From Cohnella lubricantis (GTDB taxonomy: Bacteria > Bacillota > Bacilli > Paenibacillales > Paenibacillaceae), in assembly GCF_014212015.1 (NCBI RefSeq), contig NZ_JACJVN010000024.1:58511-122510 (forward strand): DNA of 64,000 nucleotides, in the 5' to 3' direction. The number at the start of each line of letters is the position of its first letter. The first letter of the stretch is position 1. Under the pieces are notes generated by a model. It was not told the origin of the DNA and ran no database searches. It saw nothing but the letters and a program-made list of their open reading frames with translations. Both the position numbers and the translations under genes were made by a program. Positions 1-7,578 of the stretch are shown here, in pieces.

Positions 1-2
1 CC

Positions 3-875
3 TTGGCTGGAAGAATCGTGCTGATTCCGAGCCGGCCGGAAGGCTTTGATGTGGCAGGAACGATCCAGTCGGCCGCAGACATAAGAATTGCCGCTCTGCT
101 GATCGAGAGCGGGCATCCGAAGTCGTTCCACAAGACGGTTATCGGGCGCGAGGCCAATCGGATTCCCGTGCTGCGGGTGCAGCGATCGATTGCTGAACGA
201 TACGCAGGTCTTGAAGGCATTCACGTCGAGCTCGATCTGCCGCTTGAGACGTCGACGCTCCCTTGCCAGAATGTGCTGGGCTTCCTCCCAGGCAAAGACA
301 CAGGCACAACCCTCTTGCTGTCGGCGCACTATGACCATCTCGGGGACGACCCGGCAGGCTTGCGGTTTCCGGGCAGCATCGACAACGCCTCCGGCGCAGC
401 TGTCATACTGGAGGCGGCAAGACTGCTTGCCGGCGAATCCCATCTCCCCTTTAACATCTTGATTGCCTTCCTGTCCGGCGAAGAATCCGGCATGTGGGGA
501 GCGCGTCAGCTGGCGGCAGATCCTCCGGTCCCCATCACGATGGCGATCAACCTGGACTGTCTCGGGTTTGAACCTGAGCTTAACGCGCTCCGAACTGGTC
601 ACGCCGAGCCGGGGCATTGGCTGGGCGACCTCGCCGCGAAGGTGATAGAACTAGAGGGGATTGAAGTGAAGCGGATGGCGGGCGGAGATGACTCTGCGGC
701 ATTCCTGGCGCAAGGAATTCCAACCATCGGGCTCGGACAGAAGCCCACATTGGACAGTTCGGTAAGAATTCACACGGCGGAAGACAATCCTGAGCATATC
801 CATGCCAAGCCGCTGGAGCAAGGGCTGGACGTCCTGCTGAAGATCATCCGGCAATTAAACAAAACATCATTTTGA
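3..875 (+). CDS. M28 family metallopeptidase, 5' end outside the window
   Basis: Zinc-dependent aminopeptidase of the M28 clan. The metal-binding motifs are in the usual order: HYDHLG (residues 109-114), SIDNASG (125-131), GEESG with the catalytic Glu pair (159-163), INLDCLG (about 181-187) and a late VRIHTAEDN that supplies the last histidine. The first 70 residues resemble the end of a protease-associated (PA) insert, which usually follows a longer N-terminus. The reading frame is open to the window edge and the first codon here is TTG with no ribosome site visible, so the true start is probably upstream. The substrate cannot be told. The stop lies 13 bases before the next gene. Confidence 0.85.
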   Translation: MAGRIVLIPSRPEGFDVAGTIQSAADIRIAALLIESGHPKSFHKTVIGREANRIPVLRVQRSIAERYAGLEGIHVELDLPLETSTLPCQNVLGFLPGKDTGTTLLLSAHYDHLGDDPAGLRFPGSIDNASGAAVILEAARLLAGESHLPFNILIAFLSGEESGMWGARQLAADPPVPITMAINLDCLGFEPELNALRTGHAEPGHWLGDLAAKVIELEGIEVKRMAGGDDSAAFLAQGIPTIGLGQKPTLDSSVRIHTAEDNPEHIHAKPLEQGLDVLLKIIRQLNKTSF

Positions 876-888
876 GGAGGAATATCGA

Positions 889-1092
889 ATGACGAACTTT
901 ATGAAGAGAATCGTTGGCGTGAAGACGGAGAACCAAAGCGCATGCTGCGGAGTCGAGATTAAGGAAGTGTCTGAGGGCAATGCCGAAGCGATCTCCAGCT
1001 CCTGCTGCGGCACGGAGACGTCCGCAACCGCTGACTCCGCTTGCTGCGGCACGGACACTTCGGCAAGCAGCGCCTCTTCCTGCTGCGGTTAA
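889..1092 (+). CDS. Small cysteine-rich protein with four CCG motifs
   Basis: A 67-residue protein starting at ATG 889 behind a good GAGGAGG site. After a short basic start (MTNFMKRIVGVK) it carries four Cys-Cys-Gly motifs, embedded as SACCG, SSCCG, SACCG and SSCCG, the last at the very C-terminus. They are separated by Ser/Thr/Ala/Glu-rich linkers, and the last three repeat a pattern of CCGT(E/D)TS. There is no signal peptide or membrane segment. I know no named family for it. Vicinal cysteines next to a permease of the ArsP/YraQ superfamily suggest metalloid or metal binding, but that is inference. Codon use matches its neighbours and it is probably co-transcribed with the permease. Confidence 0.7.
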   Translation: MTNFMKRIVGVKTENQSACCGVEIKEVSEGNAEAISSSCCGTETSATADSACCGTDTSASSASSCCG

Positions 1093-1161
1093 GAATCTAT
1101 GATGCTTGAATAATGGGCGTTCAGTTGTGAATGGGCGCTCTCCTGGAGAGAGGTGCCGATC

Positions 1162-2030
1162 ATGTGGCTGGACATCTTGCAAAGCTTCATATCTATCGCG
1201 TTGGAACTAACCATCTTATTCATTGCAGTCTCCTTCCTGATCAGCCTGATTCAAGGCCTTATTCCCTATGAGAAAGTGCAAAAGGGTATCTGTCGGAGCG
1301 CAATGCGTTCATCGGCACCGCGGCGGCTCTGCTGCTCGCCTTCGTCACGCCGTTCTGCTCCTGCTCGACGATCCCGATCGTGGTGAACCTGCTGAACAAG
1401 AAGATTCGGTTCGGCATCGTCATGGTCTTCTTGTTCGCCTCTCCGATCTTAGACCCGACCATCATCACCCTGATGGGAGCGACGCTGGGGATGAAGGCGG
1501 CGGCTGCTTATACGGTCATTACAGCTGTTTTCTCCGTTGTCATGGGTTTCCTGCTGGAGAAGCTTAGCTTCGAATCATCGGTCAAAAAGGTGGTCATGAC
1601 CGGCTACCAAGACAACCAGTCCCTATTCAGCCTCCGCCAAGCCGCTCGAGAGACGCTTGCCTTAATGAAGAGCGTCTATCCGTATCTCCTGATTGGCGCA
1701 GCGATCGGCTCGGTTATCCACGGCCTTGTGCCGACGGATTGGATCTCGGGCTATCTCGGCGGCAGCCAGTGGTGGCTCGTGCCTGCGGCGGCGATCATCG
1801 GCATCCCGCTGTACATTCGGCTGCAGGCGATGATTCCGCTGTCCCAAATTCTGATCGCGAAGGGGATGGCCATCGCGCCGGTCATGGCGCTCATGATCAG
1901 CTCGGCTGGCGCAAGTCTTCCGGAGATGACGCTGCTGAACTCGATTTTCAAGAGACGTCTGGTCGTTGCCTTCATGGTGTCCGTGTTTAGTATGGCGACC
2001 GTGTCGGGTTTGCTGTTCTATGCGATCTAA
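1162..2030 (+). pseudogene. ArsP/YraQ-like permease (DUF318), frameshifted
   Basis: An integral membrane permease of the UPF0718/DUF318 superfamily, which includes the organoarsenical exporter ArsP. The N-terminal segment (ATG 1162, after a GAGAGAGG site) reads to ...IPYEKVQK. At about 1285-1287 the frame shifts, and the family signature TPFCSCSTIP continues in the third forward frame to the stop at 2030. The downstream part includes the second family block (FLFASPILDPTIITLMG) and several hydrophobic segments. Adding one base in the GGG run (or removing two) restores a single protein of about 290 residues. It could be a real null mutation, phase variation or a sequencing error. The two fragments overlap in an otherwise intact sequence with no other damage. 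Confidence 0.75.
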
Positions 2031-2058
2031 AGGAATAAGCAGGCGCGCTGCCGAATAG

Positions 2059-2595
2059 GTGAGCTGGAAAGAGAAGGTCATTCTCACTCAAAGGAGCGTG
2101 TCGGCTATTCAAACGTTATTCCGCTACAATTGGCTTATTCGGGAGCGTTGGTACGAGTGGTGCAAGGAGGTTCCGCATGAGGAGCTCATTCGCGAACGGA
2201 CGGGCGGCGTCGGGAGCATCCTGAAGACGCTGTACCATATCGTCGATGTCGAATGGAGCTGGATGCAAGATATGCAGGGCAAATCATTCCCTCATCGGAG
2301 CTTCGATAACTTTAACACATTGGCGGCAATCAGGCAGTTGGATCAGGAACTCCATGAGGATGTCGAGACTTTCGTGAATGCATGGGACGATAGCATGAAT
2401 AGGCGAGCTCTCCGTGACACGGAGCTGGACGGCAGCATCTCTGTCTACGCGTGGGGGGAAGTGATGCGCCACGTGATCGCGCACGAGATTCACCACATTG
2501 GGCAGCTCTCCATCTGGTCGCGGGAGCTAGGCAGGCCGCCGGTGTCCGCGAATCTGATCCGCAACGCGCTGATCTTGCCGGAAGAAGCGAAGTAA
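2059..2595 (+). CDS. DinB family protein
   Basis: A DinB/YfiT-like four-helix protein, a fold used by metal-dependent thiol transferases and related enzymes. The three metal-binding histidines are in place: one in LYHIVDVEW (near residue 61) and a pair in AHEIHHIGQL (near residues 140-145). The start is uncertain. GTG 2059 gives 178 residues without a ribosome site. AAGGAG at 2091-2096 points to a start near 2098-2107, where the conserved sequence IQTLFRYNW begins, but the only codons there are GTG 2098 (very short spacing) and ATT 2107. Substrate unknown. Its relation to the permease upstream is only positional. Confidence 0.8.
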   Translation: MSWKEKVILTQRSVSAIQTLFRYNWLIRERWYEWCKEVPHEELIRERTGGVGSILKTLYHIVDVEWSWMQDMQGKSFPHRSFDNFNTLAAIRQLDQELHEDVETFVNAWDDSMNRRALRDTELDGSISVYAWGEVMRHVIAHEIHHIGQLSIWSRELGRPPVSANLIRNALILPEEAK

Positions 2596-2632
2596 ACGCT
2601 TCTGTGCGCAAGCAGCAACAGCATCTGCAACA

Positions 2633-2676
2633 ACAAGGCTCCCTGACAGCGCCAACGCGCTGCCGGGGAGCCTTGT
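2633..2676. terminator. Hairpin terminator between convergent genes
   Basis: ACAAGGCTCCC (2633-2643) pairs with GGGAGCCTTGT (2666-2676), with an inner CAGCG/CGCTG stem. It lies between the DinB gene (+) and the glycosyltransferase-like gene (-). The tail is U-rich only on the minus side, so it may work better in that direction. Confidence 0.6.
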
Positions 2677-2733
2677 TAGGATATGGAAGTTCTTCTCGTC
2701 CTTCGCTCCGGGCGATAGGCCGTTTGAAGCGTT

Positions 2734-3777
2734 CTATGACTGTTGTGCCGCCGCATCGCCTGCCAGCATGGCTTCCCGCCAAGCGAGATAAGCCGTATAC
2801 GCCGATCCGTTGTCAAGCAGCGCCTTGCACGTATATAGCCCTTCCTCAATCGAGCCGACGCGTTCGGCGAGGAAGAGGCGGGCGGCGCCGTTCAGCAGCA
2901 CCTGGTTCGTGAAGGCCATCTCGGCTTCGCCGCGGAGCACCGCTTCGGACACTGAGAGCTGCTCCGCTGGCGTCCACGCCTTCTCCGGCACCGGCGATTC
3001 GATGCCATAGCTCTCCGGATCGACGATCTGCAGACGGAATTCCCCGTTCTCGACGAGATAGACGCGCGTAGGGCGATCGATGAACAGATCCTCGGAGCCC
3101 TCCGAGCCCTGCACGATCGCTGCCCGGCGATAGCCGAGCTTGAGGAGCAGGCGGGACAGCCGGTCGAACACGGTATTGTGGTAGATGCCGAACGCCAGGT
3201 AGGGAGAGCCGCCATAATCGATCAGCTTCTCCGCCGTGTTGAGCACTGTGCGCATGCCGAGCTCTTCGCGAATCGGCCGCAGCCGGCCGAGCGGCGGGCA
3301 CCATGCTTCGGAGGAGACGTACAGCACACCCGATAGTTCGGCGGCACGCAAGCTTTGATCTCGTGTCAACCCCGCCGGATCGACACCCGCAGACGCAATC
3401 AAATCCTGGAGCGTAATGCCCCACTTCGGCGGCAGAGAGGCGGAGCCGTGGAGCGTCACCGGCAGCCCGGCCGCAGCGAGCAGGAACGAGGCAGGGAATG
3501 TCGCGTAAAAAGAATTTTTGCGTCCGTCATATGGACCGGCACAGTCGATGCCGCCTCGCGGCTCAGCTCTAACAGCGTTCCTTCGGCATACGTGCACGAA
3601 CGCCTCCAATTCCTCGACGCTCTCCAGCTTAATGCGCTCAGCGATGAAGAAGGCGCCGATCTGCGCCGGCGTCGCCTCCAGAGACAGAATGGCTTCCGCC
3701 GCTTCCAACGCTTCATCGTATGTCAGGTCTCGGGCCCCTCGTTTGCCCCGGGCGACTTCCTTCAGCAGCTTGATCAT
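2734..3777 (-). CDS. Glycosyltransferase family 3 / TrpD2-like protein in the nitrite locus
   Basis: A 347-residue protein with the anthranilate/nucleoside phosphoribosyltransferase fold: a helical N-terminal domain (DLTYDEALEAAEAILS..., 17-70) and a C-terminal alpha/beta domain. The GTGGD phosphoribosyl-pyrophosphate motif of true TrpD is replaced by CAGPYDG (79-85), and the KHGN motif by LHGS (109-112). It is therefore unlikely to make phosphoribosyl-anthranilate, and no trp gene is nearby. The ATG at 3777 overlaps the stop of the ANTAR regulator by four bases, so the two are translationally coupled and probably serve the same nitrogen pathway. The reaction is unknown; RNA or nucleotide binding, as suggested for TrpD2/YbiB relatives, is one option. 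Confidence 0.8.
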   Translation of the reverse strand: MIKLLKEVARGKRGARDLTYDEALEAAEAILSLEATPAQIGAFFIAERIKLESVEELEAFVHVCRRNAVRAEPRGGIDCAGPYDGRKNSFYATFPASFLLAAAGLPVTLHGSASLPPKWGITLQDLIASAGVDPAGLTRDQSLRAAELSGVLYVSSEAWCPPLGRLRPIREELGMRTVLNTAEKLIDYGGSPYLAFGIYHNTVFDRLSRLLLKLGYRRAAIVQGSEGSEDLFIDRPTRVYLVENGEFRLQIVDPESYGIESPVPEKAWTPAEQLSVSEAVLRGEAEMAFTNQVLLNGAARLFLAERVGSIEEGLYTCKALLDNGSAYTAYLAWREAMLAGDAAAQQS

Positions 3778-4397
3778 CGTTTGGAGCCCCCTCTCTTCTG
3801 ATCCTGAATCAATTGGTAGACGTTCACAATGGAGGTCGCGACGTCGACGATCCGCTTGCGCTCGTTCATCGCTTGCTTGCGCAGCAGATCGTAGGCTTCC
3901 GACTCCGATATCTTCTTAATCTCGCACAAGATTCCTTTGGCCATATCGATCCACTTCCGCTCCTCGATCTTCGAGAGCAGCTGCTTGCGCTCCAGATGCC
4001 ATTGCCGGCGCTCGAAGCATAGCTTCGCTCCGAAGTGCAGCGCCCAATGAAGCTCCTGTTCGCTCATGGAAGGTGTCAGAACGCCGTCTACCATGACGTG
4101 ATCCTCGCAAGCTTCCACCGAGAGCGTCGCGGTCGAATCGCTACACCACCAGAGCAAGGGCACAATCTTCTTGCGTATCAACTGCCTGCCCCAATCGTGA
4201 ATATCGGAGACTGGCAGATGGAGAACTGCAGCGTCGGCGCCCATGATGAGCTCGCCCGCTTGCTCTTCGTGCGATGCTATCGTAACGGCATAACCGCAGG
4301 AGCGAAGGACGAATTCCGGGAGAAGCGTCTTCGCAGCGGAGTCGGACTCATCTTCCGAAGCCGTAGCCTGATTGTGAATAACCAACAAAGAACGCAT
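3774..4397 (-). CDS. ANTAR-domain transcription antiterminator with a degenerate receiver
   Basis: An RNA-binding antitermination regulator of the NasT type. The C-terminal ANTAR domain is clear (WIDMAKGILCEIKK...SEAYDLLRKQAM), a three-helix RNA-binding unit preceded by a coiled linker (RRQWHLERKQLLSKIEER). The N-terminal 120 residues look receiver-like, but the acidic pair after strand 1 is missing (LLVIHNQ) and the usual phosphoacceptor Asp position reads VLHLPV. Phosphorylation is therefore unlikely. The start at 4397 is chosen because GAGAGGAG lies just upstream; an in-frame ATG at 4490 lacks a site. It is divergent from nirB, whose leader carries two matching hexaloop hairpins. Confidence 0.88.
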   Translation of the reverse strand: MRSLLVIHNQATASEDESDSAAKTLLPEFVLRSCGYAVTIASHEEQAGELIMGADAAVLHLPVSDIHDWGRQLIRKKIVPLLWWCSDSTATLSVEACEDHVMVDGVLTPSMSEQELHWALHFGAKLCFERRQWHLERKQLLSKIEERKWIDMAKGILCEIKKISESEAYDLLRKQAMNERKRIVDVATSIVNVYQLIQDQKRGGSKR

Positions 4398-4533
4398 AGA
4401 GCTTCTCCTCTCAGCTTTATGGTCGTACAGGCCACCGATGAGCGGCAAAACAACACTAATGTTATTTTTTATAACATAAAATACGGCCATATGTCGAGAT
4501 TCTTTCGCTTGAAAAAATATCGTGTTATGTATA

Positions 4534-4563
4534 TTGACAATAACGTGGCTACTATTATATATT
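4534..4563 (+). promoter_or_regulatory. Probable sigma-A promoter of the nir operon
   Basis: TTGACA (4534-4539) is followed by TATATT (4558-4563, 18-base spacer) or TATATA (4556-4561, 16-base spacer). It would start RNA near 4570, just before the two-hairpin leader. Confidence 0.6.
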
Positions 4564-4579
4564 GTCGTTAATAAGTTCG

Positions 4580-4676
4580 CGAATACAACGGTGTATTCGT
4601 TCGAAGCGGCAATGAAGCCTGCTTTCGCTAGTCACGGGTGATGTCTGTTCCTGTGCGGCGATAGCGGGCTTTTTCT
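4580..4676 (+). promoter_or_regulatory. ANTAR-type antitermination leader: two hexaloop hairpins and an overlapping terminator
   Basis: P1: CGAATAC (4580-4586), loop AACGGT (4587-4592), GTATTCG (4593-4599). P2: GAAGCGGC (4603-4610), loop AATGAA (4611-4616), GCC-T-GCTT (4617-4624, one bulged T). Both six-base loops have A at position 1 and G at position 4, the invariant bases of known ANTAR targets. The 3' arm of P2 is also the 5' arm of an intrinsic terminator: AAGCCTGCT (4615-4623) pairs with AGCGGGCTT (4663-4671), extended by TCGC/GCGA, and is followed by a U-run. Protein binding to P1-P2 should therefore block termination ahead of nirB. Structures were drawn by hand. Confidence 0.8.
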
Positions 4677-4747
4677 GTTACTCAGAGCCGAGGAGCCGCA
4701 TGCTTATCTTGATTCAAGCTACGACTCATGGAGAGGGGTATACTCGA

Positions 4748-7186
4748 ATGGCAAATCCAAAGAAATTGGTGTTGATCGGCAACGGGATGGCCGGCGTCAG
4801 AGCGATCGAGCATCTTCTGAAGCTGGCTCCGGACGCTTATGAGATTACGATTATCGGAGCGGAGCCGCACCCGAACTACAACCGCATCATGCTGTCCTCC
4901 GTGCTCGCGGGCGGAGCCGACATGAAGGATATCATCATCAACGACTGGGATTGGTACGAAGAGAATAACATCCGTCTGTTAACGGGCCATCAAGCCGTCC
5001 AGATCGATACGAAGCGGCGCAAGGTCGTCTCGCATCTCGGCGCAGAAGCGGAATACGATGCGCTTATTCTGGCCACCGGCTCCAACCCGTTCATGCTGCC
5101 CCTCCCCGGCGCAGACAAGGAAGGGGTTATCGCCTTCCGCGATATCAAAGACTGCGAGACGATGCAGGAGGCATCGCAGAAGTACAAGAGAGCGGTCGTC
5201 ATCGGCGGCGGCTTGCTCGGGCTTGAAGCCGCGAGAGGTCTGCTTCATCTCGGCATGGATGTGTCGGTCGTCCACATTCACCCTTATATTATGGAGAGGC
5301 AGCTGGACGAGACGGCTTCGAAGATGCTTCAGCGCGAGCTGGAGTCGCAAGGCATGAAGTTCTTGCTTCGCAAGAACACGGAATCGATCTACGGCAAGAA
5401 GCGGGTCAAGGGACTTCGGTTCACCGACGGCACCGAAGCGGAAGCCGATCTGGTCGTCATGGCGGTCGGCATCCGGCCGAACGTGGAGCTGGCGAAGGCG
5501 TCCGGCATTGAGGTGAACCGCGGCATCGTGGTGAACGACTTCCTGGAGACGAGCGCGCCCGGCATCTACGCGGTCGGCGAATGTGCGGAGCATCGCGGCA
5601 TTGCCTACGGCCTCGTCGCTCCGTTGTTCGAGCAAGGGGCCGTGCTGGCGAAGCGGCTCGCGGCCGTCGAGACGGAAGGCTACAGCGGATCGGTCACATC
5701 GACGAAGCTGAAGGTGTCCGGTGTCGACGTCTTCTCGGCGGGTGAATACAACGAGCCGCCAGGCACGCGGGCACTGCGTTATCAGGATGAAGTGGACGGC
5801 GTGTATAAAAAAATTGTTCTGCAAGACGACAAGCTTGTCGGGGCGGTGCTGTTCGGCGATACGGCCGACGGCTCGTCGCTGTTCTCCCTCATCCGGAAGG
5901 GCGAATCGGTCAAGGGGCGAGAGAAGGAACTGCTCCTCGGCTTCCAGCCCGGGGGCTCCGGAGGCGCGGCCAGCTTGGAGAGCCGCTTGGAAGCGATGGC
6001 GGCGGACGAGATCATTTGCGGCTGCAACGGCGTCTCCAAGGGAGCGATCGCCGACGCGATCCAGTCCAAAGGGTGCGCAAGCGTCGGCGAGATCAAAGCC
6101 TGCACGAAGGCGTCGGCTTCCTGCGGCGGCTGCAAGAACCTCGTCGCCGGCCTCGTGAACCTCTATGCCGGAGATGCGGCGGGGGAGCCGGCCAAGGAAG
6201 GCATCTGCGGCTGCACGCCGCTCGGCCGCGACGAGATCGTCGCCGAGATCAAGCGTATGGAGCTGAAGAGCGTCAAGGAAGTGATGAACGTGCTGGAGTG
6301 GCGCACCCCAGAAGGCTGCTCCAAGTGCCGCCCGTCTCTCAACTATTATCTAGGCATGCTGTGGCCGGCGGAATACAAGGACGAGAAGGAGTCGCGCTTC
6401 ACGAACGAACGTTACCACGCGAACATTCAGAAGGACGGCACCTACTCGGTTGTTCCCCGGATCTACGGCGGCGTGACGTCGCCGCAGGAACTGAAGAAGA
6501 TCGCCGAAGTGGCGGAGAAGTTCGACGTTCCGATGGTGAAGATTACCGGCGGTCAGCGGATTGACTTGCTCGGCGTCAAGAAGGACGATCTGCCGAAGAT
6601 GTGGGAAGAGCTCGACATGCCTTCGGGCTATGCCTACGGCAAGGCGCTCCGTACGGTGAAGACATGCGTCGGCAGCACGTTCTGCCGGTTCGGCACGCAG
6701 GACTCCATCGGCATGGGCATCCGCCTCGAGAAGGAGTTCGAGCGGTTGAACACGCCGGCCAAGGTGAAGCTGGCCGTCTCCGGCTGCCCGCGCAACTGCG
6801 CGGAGGCTTCGATCAAGGACTTCGGCGTCGTGGCGATCGACGGCGGCTGGGAGCTGCACGTCGGCGGCAACGGCGGCGTGCATATCCGAGCGACCGACCT
6901 GCTGTGCGTCGTGAAGACGGAGGACGAGGTCGTCGAGTGGGCGGGCGCATTCCTTCAGCTCTATCGGGAGAATGCCCAATGGAACGAGCGCACGTCCATC
7001 TGGATCGAGAGGGTCGGGCTCGATTATGTGAAGCAGGCGCTGGAGAAGCGCGAGGATCGCCTCGCTCTCTATGAACGCATTCGCGCCGCGCTGGACCATA
7101 CGGCAGATCCGTGGAAGCAGATTATCGGCAGCAAGGAATTGCGCAGAAATTTCGAATCGTTAGCGCCTGCCGCGGTCCCGAATTAA
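4748..7186 (+). CDS. nirB: Assimilatory nitrite reductase, large subunit
   Basis: Reduces nitrite to ammonium with NAD(P)H in the cytoplasm, together with NirD. At 812 residues it has the standard NirB layout. An FAD/NAD(P)H-binding half starts with LVLIGNGMAGVRAIEHLL and has a second Rossmann motif VVIGGGLLGLEAARG. A BFD-like [2Fe-2S] domain follows near residue 421 (CGCNGVSKG...CGGCKNLV) with a second cysteine-rich stretch (CGCTPLGRDE). The sulfite/nitrite reductase ferredoxin-like domains carry the [4Fe-4S]-siroheme cysteines TCVGSTFC (about 637) and SGCPRNC (about 679). Start ATG 4748 follows GGAGAGGGG; the earlier in-frame ATG 4700 has no site. Probably controlled by the leader at 4580-4676. 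Confidence 0.96.
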   Translation: MANPKKLVLIGNGMAGVRAIEHLLKLAPDAYEITIIGAEPHPNYNRIMLSSVLAGGADMKDIIINDWDWYEENNIRLLTGHQAVQIDTKRRKVVSHLGAEAEYDALILATGSNPFMLPLPGADKEGVIAFRDIKDCETMQEASQKYKRAVVIGGGLLGLEAARGLLHLGMDVSVVHIHPYIMERQLDETASKMLQRELESQGMKFLLRKNTESIYGKKRVKGLRFTDGTEAEADLVVMAVGIRPNVELAKASGIEVNRGIVVNDFLETSAPGIYAVGECAEHRGIAYGLVAPLFEQGAVLAKRLAAVETEGYSGSVTSTKLKVSGVDVFSAGEYNEPPGTRALRYQDEVDGVYKKIVLQDDKLVGAVLFGDTADGSSLFSLIRKGESVKGREKELLLGFQPGGSGGAASLESRLEAMAADEIICGCNGVSKGAIADAIQSKGCASVGEIKACTKASASCGGCKNLVAGLVNLYAGDAAGEPAKEGICGCTPLGRDEIVAEIKRMELKSVKEVMNVLEWRTPEGCSKCRPSLNYYLGMLWPAEYKDEKESRFTNERYHANIQKDGTYSVVPRIYGGVTSPQELKKIAEVAEKFDVPMVKITGGQRIDLLGVKKDDLPKMWEELDMPSGYAYGKALRTVKTCVGSTFCRFGTQDSIGMGIRLEKEFERLNTPAKVKLAVSGCPRNCAEASIKDFGVVAIDGGWELHVGGNGGVHIRATDLLCVVKTEDEVVEWAGAFLQLYRENAQWNERTSIWIERVGLDYVKQALEKREDRLALYERIRAALDHTADPWKQIIGSKELRRNFESLAPAAVPN

Positions 7187-7236
7187 GCGGCGGAACACAT
7201 AGAACGAACCAGAGAGAACGAGGGGAGAAAGCTGCC

Positions 7237-7545
7237 ATGAAGAGATTGCAAATTGGCCACATCGCGGACATCGATGTGAAGGGATCCCGCACGATTCAAG
7301 TGGAGCAGACGGAGATTGCCGTCTTCCGGCTGAGCGACGGGAAGGTCCGGGCGGTGGAGAACCGCTGCCCGCACAAGAAGGGCAAGCTGTCCGAAGGCAT
7401 GGTGTGCGGCGAGGTCGTGCATTGTCCCCTTCATGATTGGAAGATCAACCTGAACGACGGCAAGGCGCAAGCTCCCGACGAAGGCTGCATCCCGACCTAT
7501 GAGACGGAGATCGACGAAGCCGGCATGATCTATATCAAATTATAA
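7237..7545 (+). CDS. nirD: Nitrite reductase small subunit, Rieske type
   Basis: A 102-residue Rieske [2Fe-2S] protein that partners NirB. The cluster ligands are CPHKKG (Cys-x-His) and CPLHDW (Cys-x-x-His), separated by 17 residues (GKLSEGMVCGEVVH region), as in the NirD family. ATG 7237 follows GAGGGGAGAAAGCTGCC. It lies 50 bases after nirB and 33 before the channel gene, in one operon. It lacks a membrane anchor, as expected for the cytoplasmic assimilatory enzyme. Confidence 0.94.
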   Translation: MKRLQIGHIADIDVKGSRTIQVEQTEIAVFRLSDGKVRAVENRCPHKKGKLSEGMVCGEVVHCPLHDWKINLNDGKAQAPDEGCIPTYETEIDEAGMIYIKL

Positions 7546-7578
7546 ATAAAATCAGATTGGATTGGGGAGGAAGAGACG

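Noticed and set aside
2734..3777. trpD (anthranilate phosphoribosyltransferase)
   Set aside because: The PRPP-binding and KHGN motifs are replaced and no other trp gene is near.
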